DNA of 64,000 nucleotides from Mesorhizobium loti. Lineage in GTDB: Bacteria; Pseudomonadota; Alphaproteobacteria; Rhizobiales; Rhizobiaceae. The position numbers and the translations under genes were made by a program. Shown in pieces: positions 25,639 to 34,036 of the stretch. The notes beneath the pieces were generated by a model. It saw only the letters and a program-made list of their open reading frames with translations, made no database searches and was not told the DNA's origin. The DNA lies in the NCBI GenBank assembly GCA_002356515.1, contig AP017605.1:6061020-6125019 (forward strand). Direction: 5' to 3'. Each line of letters opens with the position of its first letter. The stretch's first letter is position 1.

Positions 25639-26931
25639 TCATGCTACGAGTGCGGCTGGGGACGGTTGCGCGGCGGGCCGTCGGCTTGCCTGGCGCTGGG
25701 CCAGGTTCCTGATGACGAGCTTGGCAATGGCGTCCGGTTCGGCGCCGGCCTCCAGCGCAAAGCGGCTGGCCGACACAAGAAAGCGTGGCGGCAGGTCGGG
25801 GACTTGCCCCGCCGCGATCAGGATGCCGCCGCGACGGATGCGGGCTTCGTCGGCGCGCGAAAAAGGAATGGCATCGGCCAGCGCGTGCTGGCCCAGGCCG
25901 CGCCGCGGCTGGTAGGCGATCTCGTCGACGACAGCCGGGATGACGCGCGGCGCTGCGGCGAGCAGGGCCGGCGGCAGCCGGTGCCCCCTTGCCGGATTGT
26001 AAAGGCCGCGCCAGACGCGTTCGGCGCGCGCGGCCTCGGCGGCAAACCCCATGCGCCGCAGCATCTCGGTCAGGATCAGCACCCGGATCCAGCCGGTCGG
26101 ATGGGCGCCGCCCGGGCGATAGGTCAAGGCACGCGCGCCTGGGTGGGCGAGGAACTCCATCATGCCCCAGACCGACGCCGTGCCGCCCAGCAAAAGTGCC
26201 GCGAGGTCGGCGAAAATCTCCTTGTGCCAGCGGCGCAGGATCGTCACCACCAGCGGGTCGAAACGCATCGAGGCGAGCCGGTTGCCGACCGCTTGAGCGT
26301 TCTCCTGCCACAGGCCCATATCGGCCTGCAGATTGTGAGCGACCTCATGCAGGAACACCGACTGCCAGGGATTGTCGCGGTCCCAGGGCACGCGGATGAC
26401 CGGGAACGGATTGCTGTCGCCAAGCAGGCGGGCCAGCGCTACGCCACGCCGCTGCGTGGCCGGCGAATAGCCGTGTTCCATATAGGTCAGCGGCTTCAGC
26501 AGCGGGCCGCCGAACACGCCCGGCAAGGCCGTGCGGACAACCGTGTAGCAATCGAGCGCGATCGCGTCGTGGGCGGCGAGCGCCGGGGCGAAGCCGGAGC
26601 CGCGCTGCGACATGACCTCGAAGAACATGCCGAAGGTGCGGCGCAGCCGGTCGATCCTGCGGTCGAGCATCGCCATCTGAGTGAGTGCGGCCTGCGCCGT
26701 TGCCGGCGGCCAGCCGCGCTCGATCTCGGCGATGTGCCTGTTGATGTCGTTGCCAATGTTCGCCAGCCGCTTGTTGGCTGCATGGAAGTGAGCCCGTGAC
26801 GGCGCATAGGGCAGGTCTTCGGGACGCAGCCCGATGCGCCGCGGCGTCAGGCGGTTCAGGCGCTGCGCGCGCGCTTTCAGCGCCCGCAGCTTGGTGTCCA
26901 GGAACCGCCTGGTCGAAGAACCAGCGCGCAT
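25639..26931 (-). CDS. Putative zinc metallopeptidase with HExxH (18-28 kb cluster)
   Basis: A 430-residue protein with FLHEVAHNLQAD: H195, E196 and H199 form the HExxH site, and E238 in HKEIFADLAALLLGG is a plausible third ligand, as in gluzincins. The N-terminal 100 residues are basic and helical (KLRALKARAQRLNRL); the region after the active site is helical, and the C-terminus is basic with alanine and proline. There is no signal peptide. It follows the acidic/arginine-rich protein gene by about 30 bases. The family is unassigned; that it is an active protease is inferred from the motif alone. Confidence 0.72.
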   Translation of the reverse strand: MRAGSSTRRFLDTKLRALKARAQRLNRLTPRRIGLRPEDLPYAPSRAHFHAANKRLANIGNDINRHIAEIERGWPPATAQAALTQMAMLDRRIDRLRRTFGMFFEVMSQRGSGFAPALAAHDAIALDCYTVVRTALPGVFGGPLLKPLTYMEHGYSPATQRRGVALARLLGDSNPFPVIRVPWDRDNPWQSVFLHEVAHNLQADMGLWQENAQAVGNRLASMRFDPLVVTILRRWHKEIFADLAALLLGGTASVWGMMEFLAHPGARALTYRPGGAHPTGWIRVLILTEMLRRMGFAAEAARAERVWRGLYNPARGHRLPPALLAAAPRVIPAVVDEIAYQPRRGLGQHALADAIPFSRADEARIRRGGILIAAGQVPDLPPRFLVSASRFALEAGAEPDAIAKLVIRNLAQRQASRRPAAQPSPAALVA

Positions 26932-26964
26932 CGCCTCGATCCTTCTTCTTGCACCGACAGGGTT

Positions 26965-28023
26965 TTAGTTGGGCCGGATGGTGATGCTGACTGGACCGCG
27001 GATCACGATACGCCGTTGGCGCCCATGATTGGGGCCATATCCGCCCGTCCAACCGCCTGGCCGACCGCCTGCAGCTCGCCCCAAAGCCCGCCCGGCGATA
27101 CGCGCCAGATTGCGTCCCGGGGCCATGCCGGCGCGAACCGCCGCCGCGGTGCGGCGCACGATCTGGCGCCCTCGCTGCAGGGGCCGCGTCAGCTGCCGGC
27201 GCAGACCCTGTCCGCGCGCCGCGACACGACGCGCGGTGCGGGCCAATACCAGCGGCCGCACGGACGCCGGGGTGCGGCGTGTCACGGCCGTGCGGCGGAC
27301 GCTGTTGGCGATGCGCGGCAGCGCACGGATCGCGGTCGGTCCGCCACGGTTGACGAGCTGGGTGGCAGCGCGGCGCACGGTGCGGACCGCGTGGACGCGC
27401 GCCGCCGCCGGCATACGTACGGCCGCCGGACCAAGCACGCGCCTGGTTGCAAGGGCGGCGACCACGGGAATGGCACGGCGATTGCGCACCGCGAGTTCGG
27501 CGAAGGCGTCGAGCGCCTCGTCTTCGGAAGCCTCGTCCGCCATCAACTGGCCGACGACGTTGGCGACGCCACCAATGGCGGTGCCGTAACCGGGAATGAG
27601 ACTGGCGACAGGCGCCACCGCACGGGCAATGCGGCCGATTGTCGGAGCGGCACGGCGCACGGTGCGAACGACGCCGCGAAGGCCACGGGCGATGCGACGG
27701 AAGAACTCGTCGCTGTCTTCAGCGGCAAGCGCGTAGCTCATGGCCTGGTCCCAGGCATCGTCGTCGGACTCATCGCCTTCGTCGAAGCCATCGCCCTCGT
27801 CGAACTCGTCACCGGCATCGAATTCGTCGCCGGCGTCCATCTCGTCGAAGCCGGAGGCCTCCAACTCGTCGCCTTCGTCGAACTCGTCGCCTTCGTCGGC
27901 CTCATCGGCGCCGTCGAAGCCGTCGCCCTCGTCCATTTCGTCGAATTCATCATAGCTGTCGGCGGGGCCTTCCGCTTCATCAAAGGCTAGGTCGTCGAAC
28001 ATCGATTCGTCATACCCGTCCAT
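26965..28023 (-). CDS. Acidic/arginine-rich two-part low-complexity protein (first gene of the 18-28 kb cluster)
   Basis: A 352-residue protein of extreme composition. Residues 1-90 contain 46 Asp/Glu in loose repeats of GDEFDEGDE type and no Lys or Arg. A short linker leads to a glycine-rich hydrophobic stretch (about 133-161, with VAPVASLIPGYGTAIGGVAN). Residues 107-345 are Ala/Arg-rich with very little acid after ~180 (RRAAPTIGRIARAV, RTVRRAATQLVNRGG, RRQLTRPLQRGRQIVRRTA). The tail is Gly-rich and ends IVIRGPVSITIRPN. It resembles a polyanion-masked basic or membrane-active protein; no function is known to me. It opens the cluster, behind a long AT-rich leader. Confidence 0.75.
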   Translation of the reverse strand: MDGYDESMFDDLAFDEAEGPADSYDEFDEMDEGDGFDGADEADEGDEFDEGDELEASGFDEMDAGDEFDAGDEFDEGDGFDEGDESDDDAWDQAMSYALAAEDSDEFFRRIARGLRGVVRTVRRAAPTIGRIARAVAPVASLIPGYGTAIGGVANVVGQLMADEASEDEALDAFAELAVRNRRAIPVVAALATRRVLGPAAVRMPAAARVHAVRTVRRAATQLVNRGGPTAIRALPRIANSVRRTAVTRRTPASVRPLVLARTARRVAARGQGLRRQLTRPLQRGRQIVRRTAAAVRAGMAPGRNLARIAGRALGRAAGGRPGGWTGGYGPNHGRQRRIVIRGPVSITIRPN

Positions 28024-28583
28024 CTCGAGATCTCCTCTTGAGCGATCGGCCCCTCAGGGGAGCGGGACCAAAGCGATTAACGCCGGTCGGGAGTGTCTGC
28101 CCCAGCACGATGGCTCTCAAGTCGGCAGGACCGGGTAGCTCAAAGATGGTCGTCAATATAAGTGACTATTCAGGTGGGTTATTTTGTGTAGCTATAATAA
28201 TAATATTATTATTATTTAACGTCAATTTTAATAGAGTTTGCTTTCGGCCCAGATTGTCGTCGTGCGCGGCCGATCATTCCGATGGTTGCGAAATACTTGG
28301 ATTAAAAGCTTGGGCGGGACGCGCCGCAGCTTCCGCTACCAACTTGCATACTTCCTGAATGAGCAGCCATCATCATCAAGTCCCCCGTGCGAATGGAAAA
28401 ATTATTCGTCGCGGCCGCGACGAAAGGCCGATCGTTTCTTTCCCGGCAATCCGAAGTCGATGAAACTTGCGCGCATTGATGGCGGCTATGGTCGCTGAAA
28501 TGTGCCTGCATGTTCAATCGACTGGGTTTTCGGGTGGCGGTTTCAAGCAACGCCTCGGAAAGCGACCAGGAAAGGAGCTTGAT
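28024..28583. other. 560-base intergenic region between the cluster and the 2OG oxygenase gene
   Basis: Divergent intergenic region, much richer in A+T than its surroundings between about 28145 and 28245. It holds a perfect AT palindrome (28194-28215) and probably the promoters of the 18-28 kb cluster (leftward) and the 2OG oxygenase (rightward). The stretch 28250-28560 has no credible gene. Confidence 0.55.
28194..28215. promoter_or_regulatory. 22-base perfect AT-only palindrome
   Basis: ATAATAATAAT followed directly by its reverse complement ATTATTATTAT. It is the most AT-rich spot in the window and lies about 170 bases upstream of the acidic-protein gene. It may be a site for an AT-binding silencer or regulator, or an easily melted promoter element. 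Confidence 0.5.
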
Positions 28584-29603
28584 ATGCCTAGAATAGTGCC
28601 TGTGCTCGATCTGGGCCGCCTTGAGCAAGGCGCGTCGGAGCGTCGGACTTTTCTGGCGGACTTGCGTTCCGCTTCGCGCGACATCGGCTTTTTCTATCTG
28701 GCCGGGCATGGCATCTCCTGGGCGGAGATCAGCGAGGTGCTCACGGCATCGCGCCAGTTCTTTGCCTTGCCTGAGGCCGACAAGCTGGCGATCGAGATGG
28801 TCAAGTCCTCGCAGTTTCGCGGCTACACCCGCGCCGGCGGCGAACTGACCAAGGGCAAGGAGGACTGGCGCGAACAGCTTGACATCGGCGTCGAACGCCA
28901 GGCAATCGCGCAAGGGCCGGGGATTCCCGCCTGGACACGGCTGCAGGGACCGAACCAGTGGCCCGCGGCGCTGCCGGATCTCAAACCGGCGCTGCTTGCC
29001 TGGCAGAGCAAGGTGACGGCCGTGGCGATCCGGTTGCTGAAGGCCTTCGCGCAATCGCTGGATCAGCCCGAGGATGCGTTCGACCCGATCTACAGCAGCG
29101 AGCCCAACCATCGCATGAAGATCGTGCGCTACCCCGGCCGTGATGCGACCGGCGGCGACCAGGGTGTCGGCGCGCACAAGGATGGCGGTTTCCTGACGTT
29201 GCTGCTCCAGGACGACAATAAGGGGCTGCAGGTCGACTATGATGGCAGCTGGGTGGATGTGGACCCGATTCCCGGCACGCTCGTCGTCAACATCGGCGAA
29301 TTGCTCGAACTGGCCTCCAACGGCTATTTGCGCGCCACCGTGCACCGTGTCGTGACGCCGCCCGCCGGTGTCGAGCGCATTTCGGTGCCGTTCTTCTTCA
29401 GCGCCAGGCTCGATGCGACGATACCGTTGCTTGGGCTTTCCGATGAACTGGCGGCGCAGGCGCGCGGGCCGGCAAGCGATCCGGACAACCCGCTGTTTCG
29501 CGATGTCGGCACCAATGTGCTGAAAAGCCGGTTGCGCTCGCATCCCGACGTCGCGCGCCGCCATTACGCGGATCTGCTCGAAGGGGAAAGCCGGGTTGGC
29601 TGA
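28584..29603 (+). CDS. Isopenicillin N synthase-like 2-oxoglutarate/Fe(II) oxygenase
   Basis: A 339-residue oxygenase of the IPNS/gibberellin-oxidase superfamily. The N-terminal DIOX_N domain has PVLDLGRL, RDIGFFYLAGHGI and FFALPEADK; the C-terminal domain has the iron ligands H and D in GAHKDGGFLTLLLQD, the distal His in RATVHRVV and the 2OG-binding RISVPFFF. Substrate unknown. AAAGGAG seven bases ahead fixes the ATG at 28584. Nothing links it functionally to the divergent cluster except the shared intergenic region. Confidence 0.88.
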   Translation: MPRIVPVLDLGRLEQGASERRTFLADLRSASRDIGFFYLAGHGISWAEISEVLTASRQFFALPEADKLAIEMVKSSQFRGYTRAGGELTKGKEDWREQLDIGVERQAIAQGPGIPAWTRLQGPNQWPAALPDLKPALLAWQSKVTAVAIRLLKAFAQSLDQPEDAFDPIYSSEPNHRMKIVRYPGRDATGGDQGVGAHKDGGFLTLLLQDDNKGLQVDYDGSWVDVDPIPGTLVVNIGELLELASNGYLRATVHRVVTPPAGVERISVPFFFSARLDATIPLLGLSDELAAQARGPASDPDNPLFRDVGTNVLKSRLRSHPDVARRHYADLLEGESRVG

Positions 29604-29768
29604 GCTTGCTGGCGAAGAAAGGACAGGATTTTCGCCATTCTAACCGATCTTTAGAAAACTGTTCGTCGTATCTGCCCGAGAATCGGTCCAAAAGAGAAAA
29701 ATCCGTTCGGTGTTTTCCTCCCATTTCGCCGAGCGGTGTTCCCCTCTGAAGGTTTTGACCTTCTTTTT

Positions 29769-29798
29769 GGCCGGGCCGTTTTCGCGCCCGGCCTTTTT
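29769..29798 (+). terminator. Strong hairpin with T-tract upstream of an SDR gene
   Basis: GGCCGGGC (29769-29776) pairs with GCCCGGCC (29786-29793), followed by five T. It is 165 bases after the 2OG oxygenase stop and 90 before the next start. A smaller hairpin (AAGGT...ACCTT then TTTTT) lies just upstream at about 29749-29767. It may end the upstream transcript or attenuate a leader of the SDR gene. Confidence 0.65.
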
Positions 29799-29888
29799 CT
29801 TGGTGCCGTCGCGTTGCCGCCGCCGTGCTGATCCGGCAAGCTCCGCCACAACTCGTTCGCCTGCCATCGGAAAGAAGGAGGGAATCTC

Positions 29889-30578
29889 ATGACATCCAAT
29901 GTCGCCGTCATCGCCGGTGCGGGCTCCGGCTTGAGCGCCTCGCTGGCGCGCCTCCTCGCGAAGGAAGGGTTCAGCGTCGTTCTGGCTGCCCGCAACATTG
30001 AGAAACTCGGTGCCTTGCAGGCTGAGACCGGTGCGCAGGCCGTGGCAACGGATGTCTCCGATCCCGCGTCGGTGGAGCACCTGTTCGATGTCGCCGACAA
30101 GGCCGGCCGGCTCTCGCTGGTGGTTTTCAACGCCAGCGGACGCGCCCGCGGACCGATAGCCGAGCTCGACCCCGAGGCGGTCCGGCAGGCTTTGCTGGTC
30201 GGCGCCTACGGCGGCTTCCTGGTCGGCCAGCAGGCGGCCCGCCGGCTGGTGGCTCTAGGCTCGGGTTCGATTCTCATCACCGGTGCAACGGCCAGCGTGA
30301 AGGGCTTCGCCGGCTCCGCAGGTTTCGCGATGCCGAAATTCGGCTTGCGGGGGCTGGCCCAGTCCATGGCTCGTGAACTGGCGCCGAAGAACATCCACGT
30401 CGCGCATTTCATCATCGATGGGGCCATTGCCTCGGCCGGGTCCGGGCAGGAGACCGAGCCACAGGATCGACGGCTGTCGCCGGACGCGATCGCCGAAGCC
30501 TATCTCTCGATCCATCGCCAGCACCGCAGCGCCTGGACATGGGAAATGGAGCTCAGGCCCTGGGTCGAAACATTCTGA
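29889..30578 (+). CDS. SDR family protein with Phe in place of the catalytic Tyr
   Basis: A 229-residue Rossmann-fold short-chain dehydrogenase homologue: AVIAGAGSGLSASLARLL for cofactor binding, VFNASG, and LITGATAS at the catalytic serine position. The active-site motif reads GFAMPKFGLRG, so residue 146 is Phe where the catalytic Tyr belongs, while K150 is kept. The same change recurs in a widespread subfamily ending in ARELAPKNIHVAHFIIDG. A changed or non-redox role is likely. GAAGGAGGG precedes the start. Confidence 0.85.
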   Translation: MTSNVAVIAGAGSGLSASLARLLAKEGFSVVLAARNIEKLGALQAETGAQAVATDVSDPASVEHLFDVADKAGRLSLVVFNASGRARGPIAELDPEAVRQALLVGAYGGFLVGQQAARRLVALGSGSILITGATASVKGFAGSAGFAMPKFGLRGLAQSMARELAPKNIHVAHFIIDGAIASAGSGQETEPQDRRLSPDAIAEAYLSIHRQHRSAWTWEMELRPWVETF

Positions 30579-30974
30579 AGAGGTGCGCGGGTGCGACTTT
30601 GGTGCAAGCTGTGGGCACGGTTGGGAGGAGTCGACATTGCATGAGGATATCACTATATAGCGGCGGCTTCGCTGGCTCACGCCTTGAGGCGCAACGTCAA
30701 AAGGCGGCTGCAGCGACGGCCCTTGAGATTAAGAAACGGACTGAAAGCCGTAACAGGTAGAAGCAATTGCTCGGAGCGGGCCAGATCCCGCCAACGGTAC
30801 AGTCCCTCAGAATCAGAAAATGTTCTTCACCCCTCGATTTCCTTCGGCTCTGTGGACCTTGGACGGCATTGACTTGCCGGCTGGCCGCGACTCGGCTGGA
30901 ATGGCAGGATGCATCCTTTGCGGGATGCCGACGTTTATGATTACCAACCGGCTTTGCCGCCAGGGAACAGCAGT
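30579..30974. other. 396-base region with one possible short ORF
   Basis: Between the SDR gene and the DUF768 gene. Apart from the 39-codon frame listed separately (30641-30760), I see no gene, terminator or repeat I can support. It presumably also holds the DUF768 promoter. Confidence 0.4.
30641..30760 (+). CDS. Possible 39-residue basic peptide
   Basis: ATG with GGGAGGAG 10 bases upstream, reading MRISLYSGGFAGSRLEAQRQ and then an Ala/Lys-rich helix ending KKRTESRNR. It is highly basic. It could be a real small protein or a remnant of a larger gene. The good ribosome binding site is the only positive evidence. Confidence 0.3.
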   Translation: MRISLYSGGFAGSRLEAQRQKAAAATALEIKKRTESRNR

Positions 30975-31226
30975 ATGAGTGAACACGCGATCGAGTTCTT
31001 GCGGGGATGGATCGGCGAAAAGGTCCATTGCCAGTCCCAGGCCAGGATCGACAAGCAGGCCGAGACATTGGCCAGGGAATGTGCCGCCAAGGCTGCGGAA
31101 GTCGGTATTCCCCTGGAGGACATCCAGGAAGAAGTCGGCGACATCCAGGAACTCATTGCCTCCCGGCTGGAGGAAGCCGCCGAGGCCGATGAACACCAGC
31201 AGGCGGCCAGCAAGGCCGCGGAATAG
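30975..31226 (+). CDS. DUF768 family protein
   Basis: An 83-residue protein starting MSEHAIEFLRGWIGEKV, with the pattern AAEVGIPLEDIQEEVGDIQELIASRLEEA. It matches DUF768, a family of small helical proteins that I associate with Mesorhizobium, often in several copies per genome. Function unknown. The ATG at 30975 gives the expected family start; the upstream in-frame ATG at 30909 is unlikely. A taxonomic marker for the window. Confidence 0.8.
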   Translation: MSEHAIEFLRGWIGEKVHCQSQARIDKQAETLARECAAKAAEVGIPLEDIQEEVGDIQELIASRLEEAAEADEHQQAASKAAE

Positions 31227-31280
31227 ATTTTAACGGCCATTCTGTCTGAATGCGCGGGCCCATCGGCCCGCGTTTTCGTC

Positions 31281-32417
31281 TCAGCCGAACTTTTCTTTCA
31301 GCCCAAACTTTTCTTTCAGCCAAGTCTTCGGCAGCGCCGGCACGAAATTGCCGTCGCGTCCGGTCATGTCGTCATTGGCGACCAGGGCGTTGAGAATCGA
31401 TTCCTCCACGGCCTGGATCACGGCATCGAAAAACGGATCGATGTCTGTATCGGGAATGAAATCAGCCTTGGCGATCCGGCCCGACGGCGCCAGCGCGGCG
31501 GCAGGATTGGCTGTCGAGAAGGCGAGAAAGATGTCGCCCGAGCTGTGGTAGCCGAAGCCGCCGGTCATGGCGACGCCGAGCGGCACGCGCCGGGCCAGCC
31601 GCTTCATCTGGTGCGGCAGGAATGGCGCGTCGGTGGCGACAATGGCGATGATCGAGCCCTTTTCGGCGCGCGCCGTGCCTTCGCGAACGGCCGGCTCCAC
31701 GAGTTCCGGCCCGACGCGCAGGCCGCGAAGGGTAAAATTGCGTCGCTTGCCGAAATTCGACTGCACGAAGGCGCCGACCGTGTAGGAATTTCCCTGCCAT
31801 GCGACGATGCGCGATGCCGTGCCCGAGCCGGCCTTGAAGCCGAAGGTGATCATGCCGGTGCCGCCGCCGACGCTGCCTTCCTCGATCGGACCGCCGGCGG
31901 CACCATCGAGGGCTTCTGCGACGTGCTCTGATGTCAAATGGTGACCGTTGATGTCGTTGAGGAACCCGTCATAGGTCTCCGCCGCCACCGGCAGGCCCCA
32001 GGCACTGTCGACCGCGGCCGGCAACACGCGTTGCATCCAGCGCAGCGTGCCATCGCGTGAAACGCCGCAGGAATGCGTGTTGGTGATGGTGATCGGGAAG
32101 TTGAAAGCGCCGGTTTCCTCTATGATATGCGAGCCGGTCAGTTCGCCATTGCCGTTCTGGCTGAAAATCCCGGCGAAGACCGGCGTAGCCAGGTCGGGAC
32201 GCGGCCTGGGCAGGATCGCGGTGACACCGGTGCGGACCGGACCCTTGCCGACCACCAGCGCGCCATCGCCTGAAATCAGCGTCGCATAACCGACCGCGAC
32301 GCCGGGAACGTCGGTGATTGCGTTGAACGGCCCGGGCGTTCCGTCGAAGCCGATGCCGAAGCTGCGCGCGCGCGGCTTGCCGCTGGGCGTTGCCAGATGG
32401 TGCGGATTGTCGGTCAT
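31281..32417 (-). CDS. P1 family (DmpA/BapA-like) aminopeptidase
   Basis: Self-processing N-terminal-nucleophile peptidase of 378 residues, related to L-aminopeptidase D-Ala-esterase/amidase DmpA. Cleavage is expected between G254 and S255 in AEKGSIIAIVATDAP, freeing S255 as the nucleophile. Other signatures are FNAITDVPGVAVGY, ITNTHSCGVSRDG and EEGSVGGGTGM. The last 14 residues contain a five-residue tandem repeat (LKEKFGLKEKFG), due to a 15-base duplication at 31286-31319. It follows xseA by two bases and is presumably cotranscribed. Confidence 0.9.
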   Translation of the reverse strand: MTDNPHHLATPSGKPRARSFGIGFDGTPGPFNAITDVPGVAVGYATLISGDGALVVGKGPVRTGVTAILPRPRPDLATPVFAGIFSQNGNGELTGSHIIEETGAFNFPITITNTHSCGVSRDGTLRWMQRVLPAAVDSAWGLPVAAETYDGFLNDINGHHLTSEHVAEALDGAAGGPIEEGSVGGGTGMITFGFKAGSGTASRIVAWQGNSYTVGAFVQSNFGKRRNFTLRGLRVGPELVEPAVREGTARAEKGSIIAIVATDAPFLPHQMKRLARRVPLGVAMTGGFGYHSSGDIFLAFSTANPAAALAPSGRIAKADFIPDTDIDPFFDAVIQAVEESILNALVANDDMTGRDGNFVPALPKTWLKEKFGLKEKFG

Positions 32418-32419
32418 GG

Positions 32420-33985
32420 TCAGAACAGCGATCCCTGATTGCCGGGTTCTTTCGCCTTGGCCGTCGGCCTGGCAGCCGGCTTCGGCCGCGCCGCACCACT
32501 GGTTGCCACGGCATCCGCCGTGCCGTCGGCGAACTCCAGCGAAAGCGCCATCCCCGATGCCACGTCGGCCGCCTGCTTGATGACCGCGCCGTCGGCGTCC
32601 TTCACCAGCGCGAAGCCGCGCGCGAGCACGGCCTTGTGCGAAAGCGTGGTCAGCAGGCGCTCAGCCTGGCTCAACTGGCCGCGCAGGCGCTCGAGCCGCA
32701 GCGAGATGACCCGGTCCTGCCGCCTTGCGAGCGCCGCCAGGGCGTCCCCTTGCAGTTTTTGGCGGCGTGCGATTGGTGCCGGCGACAGCCGCGTCGCGGT
32801 GCGCGCAAAGCGCGCGCGCCGTTCGCGCACGATGGCAAAGAACGCCGCCTGCGCCCGGGCGAGGTCCCGGCCGGTCAGCGTGCGCGCCTCGTTCATGCGC
32901 CGCGACAGCGTGGCCGGCGTCAGCCTTTGGCCCTGGAGCCGCGCCCGCTTGCGATCGACGCTGACGGACAGGCCGCGACCGAGCCTCGATGTCGCCTCGT
33001 CGAGGCGCCGGCGCGGCAGCGCCAGCAATTGATCGGGCGAGGGCAGTGCGCGCGCCGCCGCACGAGCGGCCTGCCGCTTGCGTTCGAAATTGCGTGCGAT
33101 GGCCGCCTTGAGCCGCGCGCCAAGGCTGGCAAGCGTCGCTTCGAGGTCGGCCTTCACCGGCACGGCGATTTCGGCCGCCCCCGTCGGTGTCGGCGCCCGC
33201 ACATCGGCGACGAGATCGATCAGCGTCCAGTCGGTTTCGTGGCCGACGGCGGAAATCACCGGAATGCCGGAGGCGGCAACGGCGCGGGCGAGCGCCTCGT
33301 CGTTGAAGCCCCAGAGGTCCTCAAGGCTGCCGCCGCCGCGCGCGACGATCAGAAGATCGGGTCGCTGGATGGCGCCATCCCAGGGCAGCGCGTTGAAGCC
33401 GGTGACGGCGTTGGTCACTTCCGCACTCGCTGTCTCGCCCTGCACGCGCACCGGCCAGACCAGCACATGCAGCGGAAAGCGGTCCTTGATGCGGTGGATG
33501 ATGTCGCGGATGACGGAGCCGGTCGGCGAAGTGACGACGCCGATGACGCGCGGCATGAACGGCAGCCGGCGTTTGCGGCCGGCATCGAAAAGTCCTTCCG
33601 CCTGCAGCCGGCGCTTGCGCTCTTCCAGCAGCGCCATCAGTGCGCCTGCGCCGGCGGGCTCGAGATTGTCGATGACGATCTGGTAGTTGGACTTGCCGGG
33701 ATAGGTGGTGAGCTTGCCGGTGGCAATCACCTCCATCCCTTCCTCGGGGCGGAATTTCAGCCGGCTCATCGTGCCTTTCCACACCACGGCGTCGAGCCGG
33801 GCGCGGTCGTCCTTCAGCGCGAAATAGGCATGGCCGGAGGAGTGTGGCCCGCGATAGCCGGAGATTTCGCCGCGCACCCGCACATTGCCGAACACATCCT
33901 CGACCGTGCGCTTCAGCGCGCCGGAAATCTCGCTCACCGTGTATTCGGTGGCGTTGGTGCGTGATTCGGATGCTGCTTCGCTCAT
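32420..33985 (-). CDS. xseA: Exodeoxyribonuclease VII large subunit
   Basis: Catalytic large subunit of ExoVII, which degrades single-stranded DNA together with XseB. The 521-residue protein has the N-terminal OB-fold ([25 protein letters not shown] in pieces), [34 protein letters not shown] and [18 protein letters not shown], all hallmark motifs, then a long charged helical domain. The C-terminus has an alanine/lysine-rich extension. ATG at 33985 is preferred to an upstream start at 34015. xseB is not in the window. Confidence 0.95.
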   Translation of the reverse strand: MSEAASESRTNATEYTVSEISGALKRTVEDVFGNVRVRGEISGYRGPHSSGHAYFALKDDRARLDAVVWKGTMSRLKFRPEEGMEVIATGKLTTYPGKSNYQIVIDNLEPAGAGALMALLEERKRRLQAEGLFDAGRKRRLPFMPRVIGVVTSPTGSVIRDIIHRIKDRFPLHVLVWPVRVQGETASAEVTNAVTGFNALPWDGAIQRPDLLIVARGGGSLEDLWGFNDEALARAVAASGIPVISAVGHETDWTLIDLVADVRAPTPTGAAEIAVPVKADLEATLASLGARLKAAIARNFERKRQAARAAARALPSPDQLLALPRRRLDEATSRLGRGLSVSVDRKRARLQGQRLTPATLSRRMNEARTLTGRDLARAQAAFFAIVRERRARFARTATRLSPAPIARRQKLQGDALAALARRQDRVISLRLERLRGQLSQAERLLTTLSHKAVLARGFALVKDADGAVIKQAADVASGMALSLEFADGTADAVATSGAARPKPAARPTAKAKEPGNQGSLF

Positions 33986-34036
33986 CGGCCGATTGGGGGG
34001 TGGTTGGCGCCCCACGTCAAGGCGCCACGATCCTTC

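Noticed and set aside
18093..28023. Contractile injection system or phage tail locus
   Set aside because: No sheath, tube, baseplate, spike or ATPase protein is recognisable among the ten genes.
29650..29768. Possible small RNA or attenuator leader ahead of the SDR gene
   Set aside because: Two hairpins with T-runs are present, but no promoter or conserved RNA family could be recognised, so only the terminator is listed.
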